64,000 nt of DNA from CAADGU01 sp964581605 (GCA_964581605.1 CAZOPF010000018.1:1-64000), one strand, 5' to 3'; shown: positions 1 to 9,130, counted from the first letter of the stretch. The notes: generated by a model from the sequence alone, not told the origin. A program made the numbers and translations.

Positions 1-87
1 CCCACATGAATGAAAACAGGACGCCTGTTATCTCGTTTTATCCGCGTCATCCGTGTCAATCAGCGTCCTATTTACACAGGAGAACCA

Positions 88-1596
88 ATGGCAAGTTTAC
101 TGCAAGGGATTCGTCAGGATTGGCATGGTTTTCGCGCTATGTTTGGCGACCTGCCCCGCCCCACGCCGGGCATGCACACCTTTCGTGTGGCTTTGCCCGG
201 TGGCCAGAAGCGCATCCATTTGCGCGTGGAGCCGGATGACAGTGGTGTCCTTTTTGTGGATGTGACAGACGCTATTCACCTGAACCCGACCGCGCTACAT
301 ATGGCTTATCTGGCGCTGTGTGATCTGCCGCAGCCGCAGGTGCAGGCCAATTTGCGCCGCCGCGTCCACCGCCAGGATTGGCCGCAGTTGCAGAAAGAGT
401 TGGGGCAGATGTATGAGATGGTACACCGTTTCCGTGAACCGGAGACGGGCTGCCCCACTTGCGCGGTGGAAGATTTGCAGCGCACGGCCTTGTTCAGCCA
501 TCGCGCCGACGCGCCGTACAAAGCAGATTTAGCCATTACCTATGGCTGCAATAACGGCTGCAATCATTGTTACAACGAACCGGCCCGTTTTGACATGCCG
601 TCGTTGGGCAAAACGGAATGGTTCCGGGTGATTGACAGATTACACGAGGTAGGTGTACCGCATTTGATTATCACGGGCGGTGAGGCCACGCTGCACCCGG
701 ATTTGCCGGAGATTATCCGCTATGCGGATAGTTTGGGGCATGTGGTGGGGATGAATACAAACGGCCGTCGCCTGGCCCATCTCCCCTACCTGCACGAACT
801 GGAAACGGCCGGGCTGAACCATGTGCAAATCACCCTGGGTTCTAATCGCTCCGACGTGCATGACGCAGTAATGAATGCCAAATCCTTCCACCAGACCGTG
901 CGCGGCATTGAAAACGCCGTCGCCAGCAGCCTGCACACCATCACCAACACCACCCTCATGCGCCGCAACATGGATCATGTGGAGGAGATCATAGATTTTC
1001 TCTACGACCTGGGCATCCGCACCTTTGCCATGAACGGCATGATTTACAGCGGCGGCGGTTTTGCCGACCCCCACGCCATTCCAGAAGATGAAATGCCGCC
1101 GCTGCTCATCCGGGTGCGCGACCATGCCCAGGAGAAGGGGATGCGCTTCCTCTGGTACACGCCCACCGAATACTGCCGCATGTCGCCAGTGGAGTTGGAA
1201 ATTGGGGCGAAAAGATGTAATGCGGGCGAGTATTCCATCTGCATTGAGCCAAACGGGGATGTGCTGCCCTGCCAGTCGTTTTATGTGGCGGCCGGCAACA
1301 TCTTGCGCGACCCCTGGGAACAAATCTGGCGCAGCGAACTGTTCCGCAGTTTCCGCGAGCGGGAAGATGACCCGGTGTGGGCCGGCCTGCCGACCAAGTG
1401 CCACCACTGCCCCGACCTGCCGTTGTGTGGTGGCGGCTGCCGCATTGAGCGCGAGGCACGGGACGGTGTGCGCATTATTGCGAGTGAGGATCATGCCTTG
1501 ACGGATGGTCACGGCGAACCTGGAACGGCTTCGGGCCGTGCCCACAGCGATAAACGACTCGTCAGCTTCATCCCCCTCAATATGATTTCGTCATAG
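88..1596 (+). CDS. Radical SAM/SPASM-domain protein
   Basis: A radical S-adenosylmethionine enzyme. The [4Fe-4S] motif CNNGCNHC (C154, C158, C161) follows an N-terminal region of about 150 residues, and a GGEAT motif follows it. The C-terminus has SPASM-like cysteines: C377 in RCNAG, then C438, C441, C447 and C451 in the order CxxC-x5-CxxxC, expected to hold auxiliary Fe-S clusters. SPASM enzymes commonly modify peptides or proteins, but no precursor peptide is visible here. The N-terminal part also has a CPTC pair just before the core. ATG at 88 is chosen because AGGAG lies 5 nt upstream; an upstream in-frame ATG at 10 has no such site. The substrate is unknown. Confidence 0.85.
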   Translation: MASLLQGIRQDWHGFRAMFGDLPRPTPGMHTFRVALPGGQKRIHLRVEPDDSGVLFVDVTDAIHLNPTALHMAYLALCDLPQPQVQANLRRRVHRQDWPQLQKELGQMYEMVHRFREPETGCPTCAVEDLQRTALFSHRADAPYKADLAITYGCNNGCNHCYNEPARFDMPSLGKTEWFRVIDRLHEVGVPHLIITGGEATLHPDLPEIIRYADSLGHVVGMNTNGRRLAHLPYLHELETAGLNHVQITLGSNRSDVHDAVMNAKSFHQTVRGIENAVASSLHTITNTTLMRRNMDHVEEIIDFLYDLGIRTFAMNGMIYSGGGFADPHAIPEDEMPPLLIRVRDHAQEKGMRFLWYTPTEYCRMSPVELEIGAKRCNAGEYSICIEPNGDVLPCQSFYVAAGNILRDPWEQIWRSELFRSFREREDDPVWAGLPTKCHHCPDLPLCGGGCRIEREARDGVRIIASEDHALTDGHGEPGTASGRAHSDKRLVSFIPLNMISS

Positions 1597-1698
1597 GAGT
1601 TCGTGGCCGGTGACTGCTCCAAGCCGTCAGCAACCAACCCTACTTACACACGTACTACCCATTAACCATTTGCCATTGACAAGGAGTGGAGAGCGATT

Positions 1699-3330
1699 AT
1701 GGACAGAACACGTCTTATTTTTATTGCCATTGTGGGTGTGGCGGTGTTAGCCATTTGTGGGTTCATCACTTTTAGCGTGGTGAATAATGCGCTGGAAGAT
1801 CAGGTGGATGAAGATGTGGCTACGGCCGTTGCCCAATCCACCACCGCCCCTGCCAGCACCCTACAAATCCCCGTAGACCTCACCTCGCCGGAGCCAATTT
1901 GGGGGCCACATTATGACCCCAACGACGGCTTGCCTACCTATATCTGTGGCGCCGATGCCTTTGGCAGTTACTTCACGTTGCAACAAATGCAAATATCCGG
2001 GCAGGATATTGCCAATGGTTTCCATCTGGGCATTGTCCCCTTTTTCCTGGACGAGAACCCGGCTTATGACGTGTCCGAAGAGCAGCGCACCGCTCTACTC
2101 AACGCCGGGATTTGGGATTGCCTGCTGACCACGTTGGACTCGGTGGCGCTGAGTAGTCCGGGGGTGGTCACGGCCGTAGTAGATGAAAGCGCCGGCGCTG
2201 ACCAATTGTGGGGGCGAAACACACCCACCATCAACGACCTGCTCAACAAACGCATCGCCTTCTCACGGGGCAGCGTGGGTGAATACTTTGTCTACTACGT
2301 CCTCTCCATTGCCCAACTCAGCCCACGTTCCCAGGTGACGCTGGTGCCCCAGGACAGCGTGGCGGATGCGGTGGCCGCCTTCAACAATGGGCAGGCGGAT
2401 GTGGTCTCTGGCTGGGAGCCAGATATTTATGACGCCGAGCAAAGCGGCGGCCAACCACTGCTCAGTTCCAACCAGCTACGTATCGTCATGGATGTGATCG
2501 TGACCTCGCGGGACACCATTGCCAAAGACGCCAATCTGGTGCAAAACTTCCACAATGCCTGGTTTGCCACGCTGAAAAACCAGGTGGAGAATTTTGATAC
2601 GGCCGCCGCCCAAATTGCCAGTTGGGGGCACAACGATTGGAGCTTTGTCTATCCCGAAACGGCCAGCGACGACCTGCGCCTCTGGCTGGAAAGCGTGGCG
2701 CAGGCCGACCTGGGCGATAACGCTTTTGTCATGCGGGATACACGCCCGCTGCTTAATCGGCTCTCCATTGCCCGCCGTGTGTGGGCGGCGTCTGATGTGC
2801 CCGTGCCCGGCGATAATGTGGAAGAACTGGTCAATCCCGGCTTCGTGACCCGTGCGGCTGAACAGGCCAGTTTGCAGCCGAATGGCGCGCCGGTCAATGA
2901 CACCTTCTCTATTTCCTCCCAGCTCGATTTAAGCACCGTCGCTACCGGCGATGCGGCCACATTGGCCGTGCTGCCTTGCCGCACCTTCACCTTCCTGCCT
3001 GAATCTACCGAACTCACATTGGAATCACGCCGGATTCTGGATAACTGCGTGGTGCCGACGCTCTCGCAAAGCATTGGCCTGTTTTTGCGCGTCAAAGGCT
3101 CGTCGGCCTGGCCGGCCAATGACCCGCCCTGGACGGAAGCGGACATTCTGGAAATTGCCGAAGGGCGGGCGCAGTCGGTGGTGGATTATCTGGTGTCGCA
3201 AGGCATTGATCCGGCCCGCTTTGTGGTGGAAGCAACGCTGCCACCGGAAGATCATCGGAATACGGATGATCCGAACGTTCAGGCAGAAGACCGGTATGTA
3301 GAGTTGACGCTGGTGACGGCGGGACGGTGA
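1699..3330 (+). CDS. Substrate-binding (SsuA/NMT1-like) domain fused to OmpA-like domain
   Basis: A predicted membrane-anchored protein of 543 residues. One N-terminal transmembrane segment (about residues 5-27) is followed by a type 2 periplasmic-binding fold of the nitrate/sulfonate/taurine kind (about 70-330; GIVPFF, GIWDCLL, GQADVVSGWEPD). The C-terminal 120 residues look like an OmpA/MotB peptidoglycan-binding domain (FTFLPESTEL, then GRAQSVVDYLVSQGID). No permease or ATPase gene lies beside it, so transport is doubtful and a wall-bound ligand sensor or scaffold is as likely. AAGGAG precedes the ATG. It is followed by another substrate-binding-like lipoprotein with a VWA domain, so the two may act together. 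Confidence 0.75.
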   Translation: MDRTRLIFIAIVGVAVLAICGFITFSVVNNALEDQVDEDVATAVAQSTTAPASTLQIPVDLTSPEPIWGPHYDPNDGLPTYICGADAFGSYFTLQQMQISGQDIANGFHLGIVPFFLDENPAYDVSEEQRTALLNAGIWDCLLTTLDSVALSSPGVVTAVVDESAGADQLWGRNTPTINDLLNKRIAFSRGSVGEYFVYYVLSIAQLSPRSQVTLVPQDSVADAVAAFNNGQADVVSGWEPDIYDAEQSGGQPLLSSNQLRIVMDVIVTSRDTIAKDANLVQNFHNAWFATLKNQVENFDTAAAQIASWGHNDWSFVYPETASDDLRLWLESVAQADLGDNAFVMRDTRPLLNRLSIARRVWAASDVPVPGDNVEELVNPGFVTRAAEQASLQPNGAPVNDTFSISSQLDLSTVATGDAATLAVLPCRTFTFLPESTELTLESRRILDNCVVPTLSQSIGLFLRVKGSSAWPANDPPWTEADILEIAEGRAQSVVDYLVSQGIDPARFVVEATLPPEDHRNTDDPNVQAEDRYVELTLVTAGR

Positions 3331-3335
3331 TGAGT

Positions 3336-3363
3336 GAGCGGTGAGCGGTGAACAGTGAACAGT
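3336..3363 (+). repeat. Heptanucleotide tandem array (4 units)
   Basis: Four consecutive 7-nt units, GAGCGGT twice then GAACAGT twice, start six bases after the stop codon of the preceding gene. They run directly into the inverted-repeat element at 3362. This is one of about ten similar arrays at gene ends in the window. Confidence 0.85.
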
Positions 3364-3431
3364 AGGGGCGAGGCAGGTGGGAAATGGCTACTCTTGCGGG
3401 ACGTGATTTTCCCCACCTGCCTCGCCCGTAC
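3362..3431. repeat. Dispersed inverted-repeat element, copy 1
   Basis: The left end GTAGGGGCGAGGCAGGTGGG (3362-3381) is the near-perfect reverse complement of the right end at 3411-3431, leaving a loop of about 30 nt. Related copies lie at 24100-24168 and 51048-51118. There is no open reading frame in it. It could fold as RNA downstream of the gene or be a non-autonomous mobile repeat. Confidence 0.8.
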
Positions 3432-3544
3432 AATGAGTTGTTACCTGTCATTCCAAAACGAGGTCCGCGGCGTGAGGAATCCACTTTGTTATGGCTGGTG
3501 AACGGTTAGAAATATGCCGACCGGGCTAACTCAGGAACTATGTT

Positions 3545-5194
3545 ATGAAAGATAACCGAATCAACGGTATTCTGGTTTTGGTGCTGATGTGGGGGTTGAT
3601 CTCATTGGCGTGTGGGGCAGAAAACGCAGCCACCCCGGAGCCGCCGCGTAATGCAGCGGTGGTAGATGTGGTAGCGAATACGAGTTTGGAGCCATGGTTG
3701 CGCACGGCCGTGACCCAATTCAATGCCAGTGAAACCCTTACCAGCGATGGCAAGCCCGTTTTTGTGGAGCTAACCAGTGCTGATGCCGGGCAGGCAGTGA
3801 GTGATATGCTCACGGCCGTTGGCCCAACTGTCTGGATTCCCGACGATATGGTGTGGGTCAACATCCTGGCCGACCAACGCGATAGCAGTTTCCAGAGCGA
3901 TTGTGTCAGCGTAGCGCAAAGCCCCTTAGTCATTGGCATGTGGCGCGAAGTGGCGGAGGCATTGGGCTGGCCGGGTCTGCCCTTGGGCTGGCTGGATGTG
4001 GGTAGTCTGGCTTCTGATCCCGCGTTGTGGAATTACTACAGCGGCGGCGAATTGGGCGACGCTTTTCGCCTGGGGCACACCCATCCTGGCCTCTCCGGTA
4101 GCGGCGCAAGTACATTGCTGGCTCTGGTACAGGCCGCTCAATCCAAAACCGAAGCGGTGAATGAATCAGACATTCAGCAGCCGATTGTGCAGGCTTCGGT
4201 GGGTGCATTTGAAGGGGGCGTCACCTGGTTTAGCCCAGACACGCGCGCCCTCAGTACGGCCATGAGCAATCGCGGGCTGAACTATTTGAGCGGCGGGGTG
4301 ATGTATGAAAGTGATGTGGTTAATACGGGAAATGGGCAGTTGGTGGCGGTGTACCCCTTTGAGGGCACCTTTATGGCGACCCATCCGGCTTGCATCAATC
4401 GGGCAGCCACACCAGAGCAGGAGGAAGCTGCTCGTCTGTTTCGGGATTATTTGTTGAGCGAGGCAGGGCAGCAGTTGGCAGTGGCGGGGGGATTAAGGCC
4501 GGTGGACACGGCCGTGCCCCTCACTTCCCCTCTTGATGCCGCTCACGGCGTAGACCTGACTCAACCAGAAGTTGTATTTAATGCGCCCTCGGTGACGGCC
4601 GTGTATGCCGCCCAAGAGTTATGGCAGGCAGCGCGGAAAGATGTAAACCTGGCGCTGCTGCTGGACACATCTGGCAGTATGCGTGGCAGCAAGATGGAAA
4701 GTATGCGCGCGGCCGCTATCCAGTTTGTGGAGCAGATGGGGGATGATGATTACCTCTCCATCATCTCTTTCAATACGGAGCCATACCTGATTATTAACCA
4801 TGCGCAGGTTGGCCCCAACCGGCAAAAGATCATCACAGCCATTGAAGAGTTACGCGCCGAAGGGGATACCACCCTATTTGACGCTATTGGTGATGGGGCG
4901 GCCGTGTTGCAAAGCACAACCCAACCACAAACCACCAACGCCCTGGTGGTTTTGTCTGATGGGCAAGACACACGCAGCTACCGCTACGACGCCAGTTCCG
5001 CCTCTGGTATGGCACTGGCAAACAACCTGACCGTTTTCACCATCGCCTACGGCAGCGACGCCGACGATAACACGCTACGTACCTTAGCCAGCCAGTCTAA
5101 TGGCAACTTTTTTGAAGGGGATGAGGCCAGTATTGCTGCGATTTATGAAGAAATGTCGGCCGCATTTGGCGGCAGCGTGGGGGTGGGAAGGTAA
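3545..5194 (+). CDS. Lipoprotein with substrate-binding-like and VWA domains
   Basis: A 549-residue predicted lipoprotein: a hydrophobic signal ends in the lipobox SLAC (Cys about residue 23), so the mature protein should be lipid-anchored outside the membrane. Residues about 40-335 resemble an extracellular solute-binding fold (FVELTSADAG, LSGSGASTLLAL). A von Willebrand A domain follows from about 368 with the metal-ion site DTSGS (D374) and a later LSDGQD, so divalent-metal-dependent protein contacts are likely. Fusions of this kind are usual in Chloroflexota, but their ligand is not known to me. The start is weakly supported by AGGAAC; an ATG at 3540 opens only a two-codon frame. It pairs with the upstream substrate-binding/OmpA gene. 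Confidence 0.8.
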   Translation: MKDNRINGILVLVLMWGLISLACGAENAATPEPPRNAAVVDVVANTSLEPWLRTAVTQFNASETLTSDGKPVFVELTSADAGQAVSDMLTAVGPTVWIPDDMVWVNILADQRDSSFQSDCVSVAQSPLVIGMWREVAEALGWPGLPLGWLDVGSLASDPALWNYYSGGELGDAFRLGHTHPGLSGSGASTLLALVQAAQSKTEAVNESDIQQPIVQASVGAFEGGVTWFSPDTRALSTAMSNRGLNYLSGGVMYESDVVNTGNGQLVAVYPFEGTFMATHPACINRAATPEQEEAARLFRDYLLSEAGQQLAVAGGLRPVDTAVPLTSPLDAAHGVDLTQPEVVFNAPSVTAVYAAQELWQAARKDVNLALLLDTSGSMRGSKMESMRAAAIQFVEQMGDDDYLSIISFNTEPYLIINHAQVGPNRQKIITAIEELRAEGDTTLFDAIGDGAAVLQSTTQPQTTNALVVLSDGQDTRSYRYDASSASGMALANNLTVFTIAYGSDADDNTLRTLASQSNGNFFEGDEASIAAIYEEMSAAFGGSVGVGR

Positions 5195-5640
5195 GCAGGT
5201 GGCAAGTGGCAGGTTGCAGGTGACTTGCCACTTGCCGATACATGATAAACCTCATTCCATTCCTGTGTTGAATATCACTGTCTTGCCGTTCCAATAGCTA
5301 CTAAACTTGGGGAAGCGGATGCTGTCAGCGTAACCAGATATAGTTGTGTCCTTATTTCTACCGCTCCCGCACTGACAAAAGGCCAGAAAAATCTAAAGTT
5401 AAAACCAGGCGTTTCATTTTCATGGCATGAGCCGTTGCTCAGTCATGTTAGTTCAACGCGCCACATACTGGGAGATTTGGAGATGGCAAATCAGATATTT
5501 TTGGTTACAGGGGGGTAACTTTGTCGCTTTAAGCAGGGCTTAAGCGAATTTAAGCGTCTCCCTATTTCATTGCCACCGGGTCACTCCTATGCTGAGATCA
5601 GCCGTTGGCTGATGGTAAAGATGGAAAAGGAGTCACGGCG
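5195..5640. other. Intergenic region with hairpin and regulated promoter
   Basis: No credible gene is seen here. A 10-bp stem (GGCAAGTGGC at 5201-5210 with its complement at 5227-5236) lies just after the VWA gene and may end its transcript, though there is no T-run. The 3' half holds the direct-repeat promoter at 5527-5593 and the leader of the following operon. Confidence 0.7.
5527..5593 (+). promoter_or_regulatory. Direct-repeat operator and promoter, copy 1
   Basis: Hexamers TTAAGC begin at 5529, 5540 and 5550 (spacing 11 and 10 bp), a conserved CCCT begins at 5560, and TATGCT at 5588-5593 fits a -10 box. The same arrangement, with the -10 exactly 38 nt from the third repeat start, recurs at 9138-9202 and 11691-11755. 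The -35 position (TTTCAT) is poor, which suggests activator-dependent transcription. A period of one helical turn is typical of OmpR/PhoB-type regulators. The regulator itself is not identified. Confidence 0.7.
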
Positions 5641-6075
5641 ATGAACGAGAATCTGGCATGGAGTGATTGGAGATGTTGGCTCAACTGGTTCTTATTTGGC
5701 ACATTTGGCTACGGTGGTGGGATGATGGGTTGGTACTTATGCCTCTTCATGTGGCTCTTGCTTCATGTGCCTTTGGTGATGGCAACAATGATGGTTATCG
5801 GAGGAACTATTGCCGGAACAGGATCAGAACCTATAAGTTGGGAGGTCATACAGTTGAACGCACCTCGGCCCAATTTAACAACCTGGACGGCCGTAACCAC
5901 AATGACAACCAGTTGCGCCGTTCTCCTCGGAATCATGATGAATCAATCGGGAATCGGGCGTGGTTTTTGCGGAAATGAAACCAGCCGGGTGGGAAAGATG
6001 GGTATGGACTGGCACGGTAACGGCCGTTACCCACCCCATTCTCAATTAACTTTAAGGAGGTCTTTCATGGCCTGA
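5641..6075 (+). CDS. Small hydrophobic membrane protein, unknown
   Basis: The first gene after the direct-repeat promoter; ATG at 5641 has AAGGAG 7 nt upstream. The 144-residue product has two hydrophobic segments (about 13-60, rich in Trp, Met and Gly; and about 80-100). I do not recognise a family. The last 25 residues look unlike protein, and the frame runs into a very strong AAGGAGG site at 6052 followed by ATG GCC TGA, so the 3' end may be frameshifted or the true gene shorter. An overlapping frame at 5667-5978 is an alternative but lacks a ribosome site. Moderate to low certainty. Confidence 0.4.
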   Translation: MNENLAWSDWRCWLNWFLFGTFGYGGGMMGWYLCLFMWLLLHVPLVMATMMVIGGTIAGTGSEPISWEVIQLNAPRPNLTTWTAVTTMTTSCAVLLGIMMNQSGIGRGFCGNETSRVGKMGMDWHGNGRYPPHSQLTLRRSFMA

Positions 6076-6178
6076 CCAGCCAATAACATCCACATCAGCA
6101 TTGTTGTTCACATGGTTTAGCGCTCCACTTCATCAACCCAGTCACTATGTTGGTGGAAGCTCAAAAGGAGTGTATGAC

Positions 6179-7423
6179 ATGAAACCGTTATTTGTCCTTC
6201 TCATTGTGTTCAGTTTGGTGCTGGCAGCCTGTGAGGCAGGGGGGAAGGTTGTTGAGCCGGAAGTGGCTGTTGTGCCTACGAATACAACCGCTCCAACCGC
6301 CACCTTCACACCATTACCACCGACGCCAACGGCCGTGCCACCCACTGCCACCCCCATTCCACCTTCGCCCACACCCACCGCTACGCCAGTTCCACCAACA
6401 CCAACCAATACCCCGCTACCGCCCACACCTACCCCCACACCAGAACCAACCGCCGCATTACCTGAAGGAGCAGCGATGACGCTGCTGGGTATTGCCAATT
6501 CCATGTACGAGGATGGCGCGTATGAGATGGCCGAGGTGCTTTATTCCGAACTGCTGCAATTCGATTCGGACCCAATGCTCTATGCGTATCGCGCGGATGT
6601 GTATGACAAACTGGGGAATTTTGCAGCAGCCATTGTGGATTACCAGACGGCCGTTGACCTGGGAATGGCCGATGCCAACATTTTGAACAACCTCTGTTGG
6701 GACATGGCTATCACCGGGCAGGCCGAACTGGCGCTGCCCTACTGCGAGCAGGCTGTCGCCGCCGACCCTTCCGCTGCCCATCTGGACAGTCGCGGCGTGG
6801 CTTATGCCCAGCTTGAGATGATCCCAAAAGCCATCGCCGACTTTCAGGCGGTGGTGGATCAGGCTGGTACACCCGCGGCCATTGTCAGCCAACGTCAGGA
6901 ATGGGTGGCAATGCTGGAAGAGGGAAGCAACCCGTTCACGCCGGAATTGCTGGCGGAACTGCGCGCCGAAACGGCTGTGGTGGTAGCTACGACTACACCT
7001 GTGCCGGATACGGCCGTTTCTCGTTCCGCTGTTCGGCAAGCGGCTGTAGACATGGGCTTCATCTTTGGGGAGGCGCAAACAATTGACGGAAAGGAAACCG
7101 CCATGGGCCTGTATGCGGACGGGGAGTGCATGGTGACGATGGGTCTCATTGGGCCGGAAGCCGGTCTAACCAAAGCCATGTTACAGGTCATGAACTGTTC
7201 AGGTGACACCCAATCGGGCGTTATGTACTGGTTCATGAACACCGTCCTCGCCAGTGACAAAGAGATTGCCCAGGCGATCATTTACATGGTAGAGGATGTT
7301 TACTACGTCATTGAAGGCGAGAAGGAAACAACAGGCGAGAAAGTGATTGGTAATGTGACCTTTGAGGTGAGACACGTCGAAGATGGGTCTATTCTTGAAC
7401 TTACGGCGCAGTTTAGTGAGTGA
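6179..7423 (+). CDS. TPR-containing lipoprotein with Pro/Thr linker
   Basis: A 414-residue predicted lipoprotein. The signal ends in the lipobox LAAC (Cys about 18), followed by a low-complexity Pro/Thr linker (about 33-95) that would hold the rest away from the membrane. Tetratricopeptide repeats follow (about 100-235; YEMAEVLYSELL, AAIVDYQTAVDLG, LALPYCEQAVAADP), a protein-interaction scaffold. The last 150 residues have no family I recognise. ATG at 6179 is chosen because AAAGGAG lies 9 nt upstream and the lipoprotein signal starts here; an upstream in-frame ATG at 6101 adds a meaningless leader. It is the second gene of the first promoter unit of the 5.5-17.4 kb block. Confidence 0.75.
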   Translation: MKPLFVLLIVFSLVLAACEAGGKVVEPEVAVVPTNTTAPTATFTPLPPTPTAVPPTATPIPPSPTPTATPVPPTPTNTPLPPTPTPTPEPTAALPEGAAMTLLGIANSMYEDGAYEMAEVLYSELLQFDSDPMLYAYRADVYDKLGNFAAAIVDYQTAVDLGMADANILNNLCWDMAITGQAELALPYCEQAVAADPSAAHLDSRGVAYAQLEMIPKAIADFQAVVDQAGTPAAIVSQRQEWVAMLEEGSNPFTPELLAELRAETAVVVATTTPVPDTAVSRSAVRQAAVDMGFIFGEAQTIDGKETAMGLYADGECMVTMGLIGPEAGLTKAMLQVMNCSGDTQSGVMYWFMNTVLASDKEIAQAIIYMVEDVYYVIEGEKETTGEKVIGNVTFEVRHVEDGSILELTAQFSE

Positions 7424-7460
7424 TTTAGTGATCTAGTGAGTGAGTGATTTAGTGAGTGGT
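7412..7460 (+). repeat. Short tandem repeats TTTAGTGAGTGA-type
   Basis: Imperfect repeats of TTTAGTGA and GTGAGTGA span the stop codon (7421-7423) of the lipoprotein gene, so the stop is supplied by the array. It ends just before the AAGGAGG of the next gene. It belongs with the other gene-end tandem arrays but is less regular. Confidence 0.65.
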
Positions 7461-7475
7461 TGAAGGAGGTTTATC

Positions 7476-8186
7476 ATGGCACAGGCAGGTATTCACAGTA
7501 TGGTTGGGGTGGCCGTGCGTAAATGGTCGCCGGCGCGGCAATGGCTGGTGCTGGGCATCGTGTTGGGCAGTTTGCTGCCCGACGCCGATAACCTGGCCGT
7601 AGCCATCGCCACCGTCACCGGCGGTTCTACTGAAGGGCTACACCGAACCTTTACGCACAGCCTGATAACGGCAGCGGTGATTGTCATTGTGTTTCAGATT
7701 ATTGCCCGGCTTATAAAACGGCCGTCCTGGGGCAACCTGGGTCTTGGCCTGGGCATTGGCGTGGCGCTCCACGCCCTGCTCGATCTGCTCATCTGGTTTG
7801 ATGGGGTGCAGATTTTGTGGCCACTGCCGTTGTGGGTCAATTTGTGGGCCGGGGTGACGCCGCCGGAATGGTTCAGCCAGTTGATGATGCCGCTGGAGAT
7901 GTTCTTCATCGCACTTTACTTTGGCGGACTGATTGTGCTGGCGCAGCGGCAGGGCACAGATTTGGGCCGGGTAAGGTCGTTGCAGGTGTGGACGGCCGTA
8001 CAAACCCTCCTCTTCCTCATCTTCCTGGTGCTGGTCTACACAATGGAAAGTGGTTTTATGACCATTTACGGGGTCGTCTACTTGCTGTCGTTGGGGCTGG
8101 CAATGGTAATAACCGTGCGCATGCGCCAAACCATTGAAACTACCGCTAAAAGCCCCGAAAGAATTACGCAAACGGTTCAGGTCTAA
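7476..8186 (+). CDS. YdjM/DUF457-like membrane-bound metal-dependent hydrolase
   Basis: A 236-residue integral membrane protein of the LexA-regulated YdjM/DUF457 family. Conserved polar positions typical of the family are visible: an N-terminal His in GIHSMVG, LLPDAD (about 36-39), HRTFTHS (about 57-63), and a downstream HALLDL. These His/Asp residues are thought to bind metal at the membrane face. About six hydrophobic segments fill the rest. AAGGAGG lies 6 nt before the ATG. It precedes a PAP2 phosphatase by 29 nt and both are membrane hydrolases, so a shared lipid-related role is plausible; the substrate is unknown. Confidence 0.75.
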   Translation: MAQAGIHSMVGVAVRKWSPARQWLVLGIVLGSLLPDADNLAVAIATVTGGSTEGLHRTFTHSLITAAVIVIVFQIIARLIKRPSWGNLGLGLGIGVALHALLDLLIWFDGVQILWPLPLWVNLWAGVTPPEWFSQLMMPLEMFFIALYFGGLIVLAQRQGTDLGRVRSLQVWTAVQTLLFLIFLVLVYTMESGFMTIYGVVYLLSLGLAMVITVRMRQTIETTAKSPERITQTVQV

Positions 8187-8215
8187 ATCGGATGTTGAAT
8201 CCAAAGGAGGGCATC

Positions 8216-9130
8216 ATGGATACGCTTTATGAATTGCAATTGAAGTGGATCATCGCCCTGCAACAAGTGCATGGGCCGGTGATTGATGGCTTTTTTCGGG
8301 GGATCACGTTTATGGGCGAGGAGATGTTTTTCTTGCTGGCTATTCCCTTCATCTTCTGGTCTGTAGACATGGTCATTGGCGCACGGGTGGGCGTTGCCTT
8401 TTTGCTGTCCGCGTATCTCAATCCCGTGCTGAAGGAGTTTTTTCAGCAGCCACGGCCGTTCTTCCTCGACTCGTCTGTCAAATTGTCAGCAGCAACCGGC
8501 AGCGGTATGCCCAGCGGCCACGCGCAGACGAGTGTGATGTTTTGGGGGGTGTTGGCCTGGCAGGTGGGCAAGAAATGGTTCTGGGGCATTGCCATCGCGT
8601 TCATGCTGCTGATTGGCTTTTCCCGCATCTTCCTGGGGGTGCATTTTCCCCATCAAGTGCTGGCCGGATGGATGGTGGGCATCGTCATCTTGGCGGCCTA
8701 CCTGCTGCTTGATCCCCGTGTTGAACCGTGGCTGGGTGGATTACCGCTCTGGCAACAATTGGCGGTAGCTTTCTTCGTGCCGGTGCTGATGGCTGTGGCT
8801 TTCCATGCGGATGATTCCTCGGTGTCGGCGACGGCCGTGATGGCCGGGTTTGGCTGCGGACTGGCACTCGCGCGGCGCTATGTCCACTTCTCCGCCAGCG
8901 GCGCCTGGTGGCTGCGTTTACTGCGCTACGTCATCGGCGCGGCCGTGATGATGGGCATCTATCTGGGCCTGTCGGCGCTCTTTTCCAGGGTGGATGGCGA
9001 CCTGGAATACCTGTTCCGCTTCATTCGGTATGGGTTATTGGGTTTGTGGATCAGCCTGGGTGCGCCCTGGTTGTTTGTGCAATTACACCTGGCACAAAAA
9101 CCCATCCTTCCCAAGCCACAGGTGGCTTAA
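8216..9130 (+). CDS. PAP2-family membrane phosphatase
   Basis: A 304-residue membrane phosphatase of the PAP2/vanadium-haloperoxidase superfamily, which removes phosphate from lipid phosphates or diphosphates. The three family motifs are visible: KEFFQQPRP, PSGHAQTS (acid-base His) and SRIFLGVHFPHQ (nucleophile His). In the third motif the usual Asp four residues after the His is Gln. Several further membrane segments form the C-terminal half. ATG at 8216 is chosen because AAAGGAGG sits 5 nt upstream; an in-frame ATG at 8192 precedes that site. Last gene of the first promoter unit; the next promoter begins just after its stop. Confidence 0.85.
   Translation: MDTLYELQLKWIIALQQVHGPVIDGFFRGITFMGEEMFFLLAIPFIFWSVDMVIGARVGVAFLLSAYLNPVLKEFFQQPRPFFLDSSVKLSAATGSGMPSGHAQTSVMFWGVLAWQVGKKWFWGIAIAFMLLIGFSRIFLGVHFPHQVLAGWMVGIVILAAYLLLDPRVEPWLGGLPLWQQLAVAFFVPVLMAVAFHADDSSVSATAVMAGFGCGLALARRYVHFSASGAWWLRLLRYVIGAAVMMGIYLGLSALFSRVDGDLEYLFRFIRYGLLGLWISLGAPWLFVQLHLAQKPILPKPQVA

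Noticed and set aside
640..1545. 301-residue reverse frame inside the first radical SAM gene
   Set aside because: It is antisense to a gene with clear catalytic motifs, has low-complexity composition and no ribosome site. Long antisense frames are expected at this G+C content.
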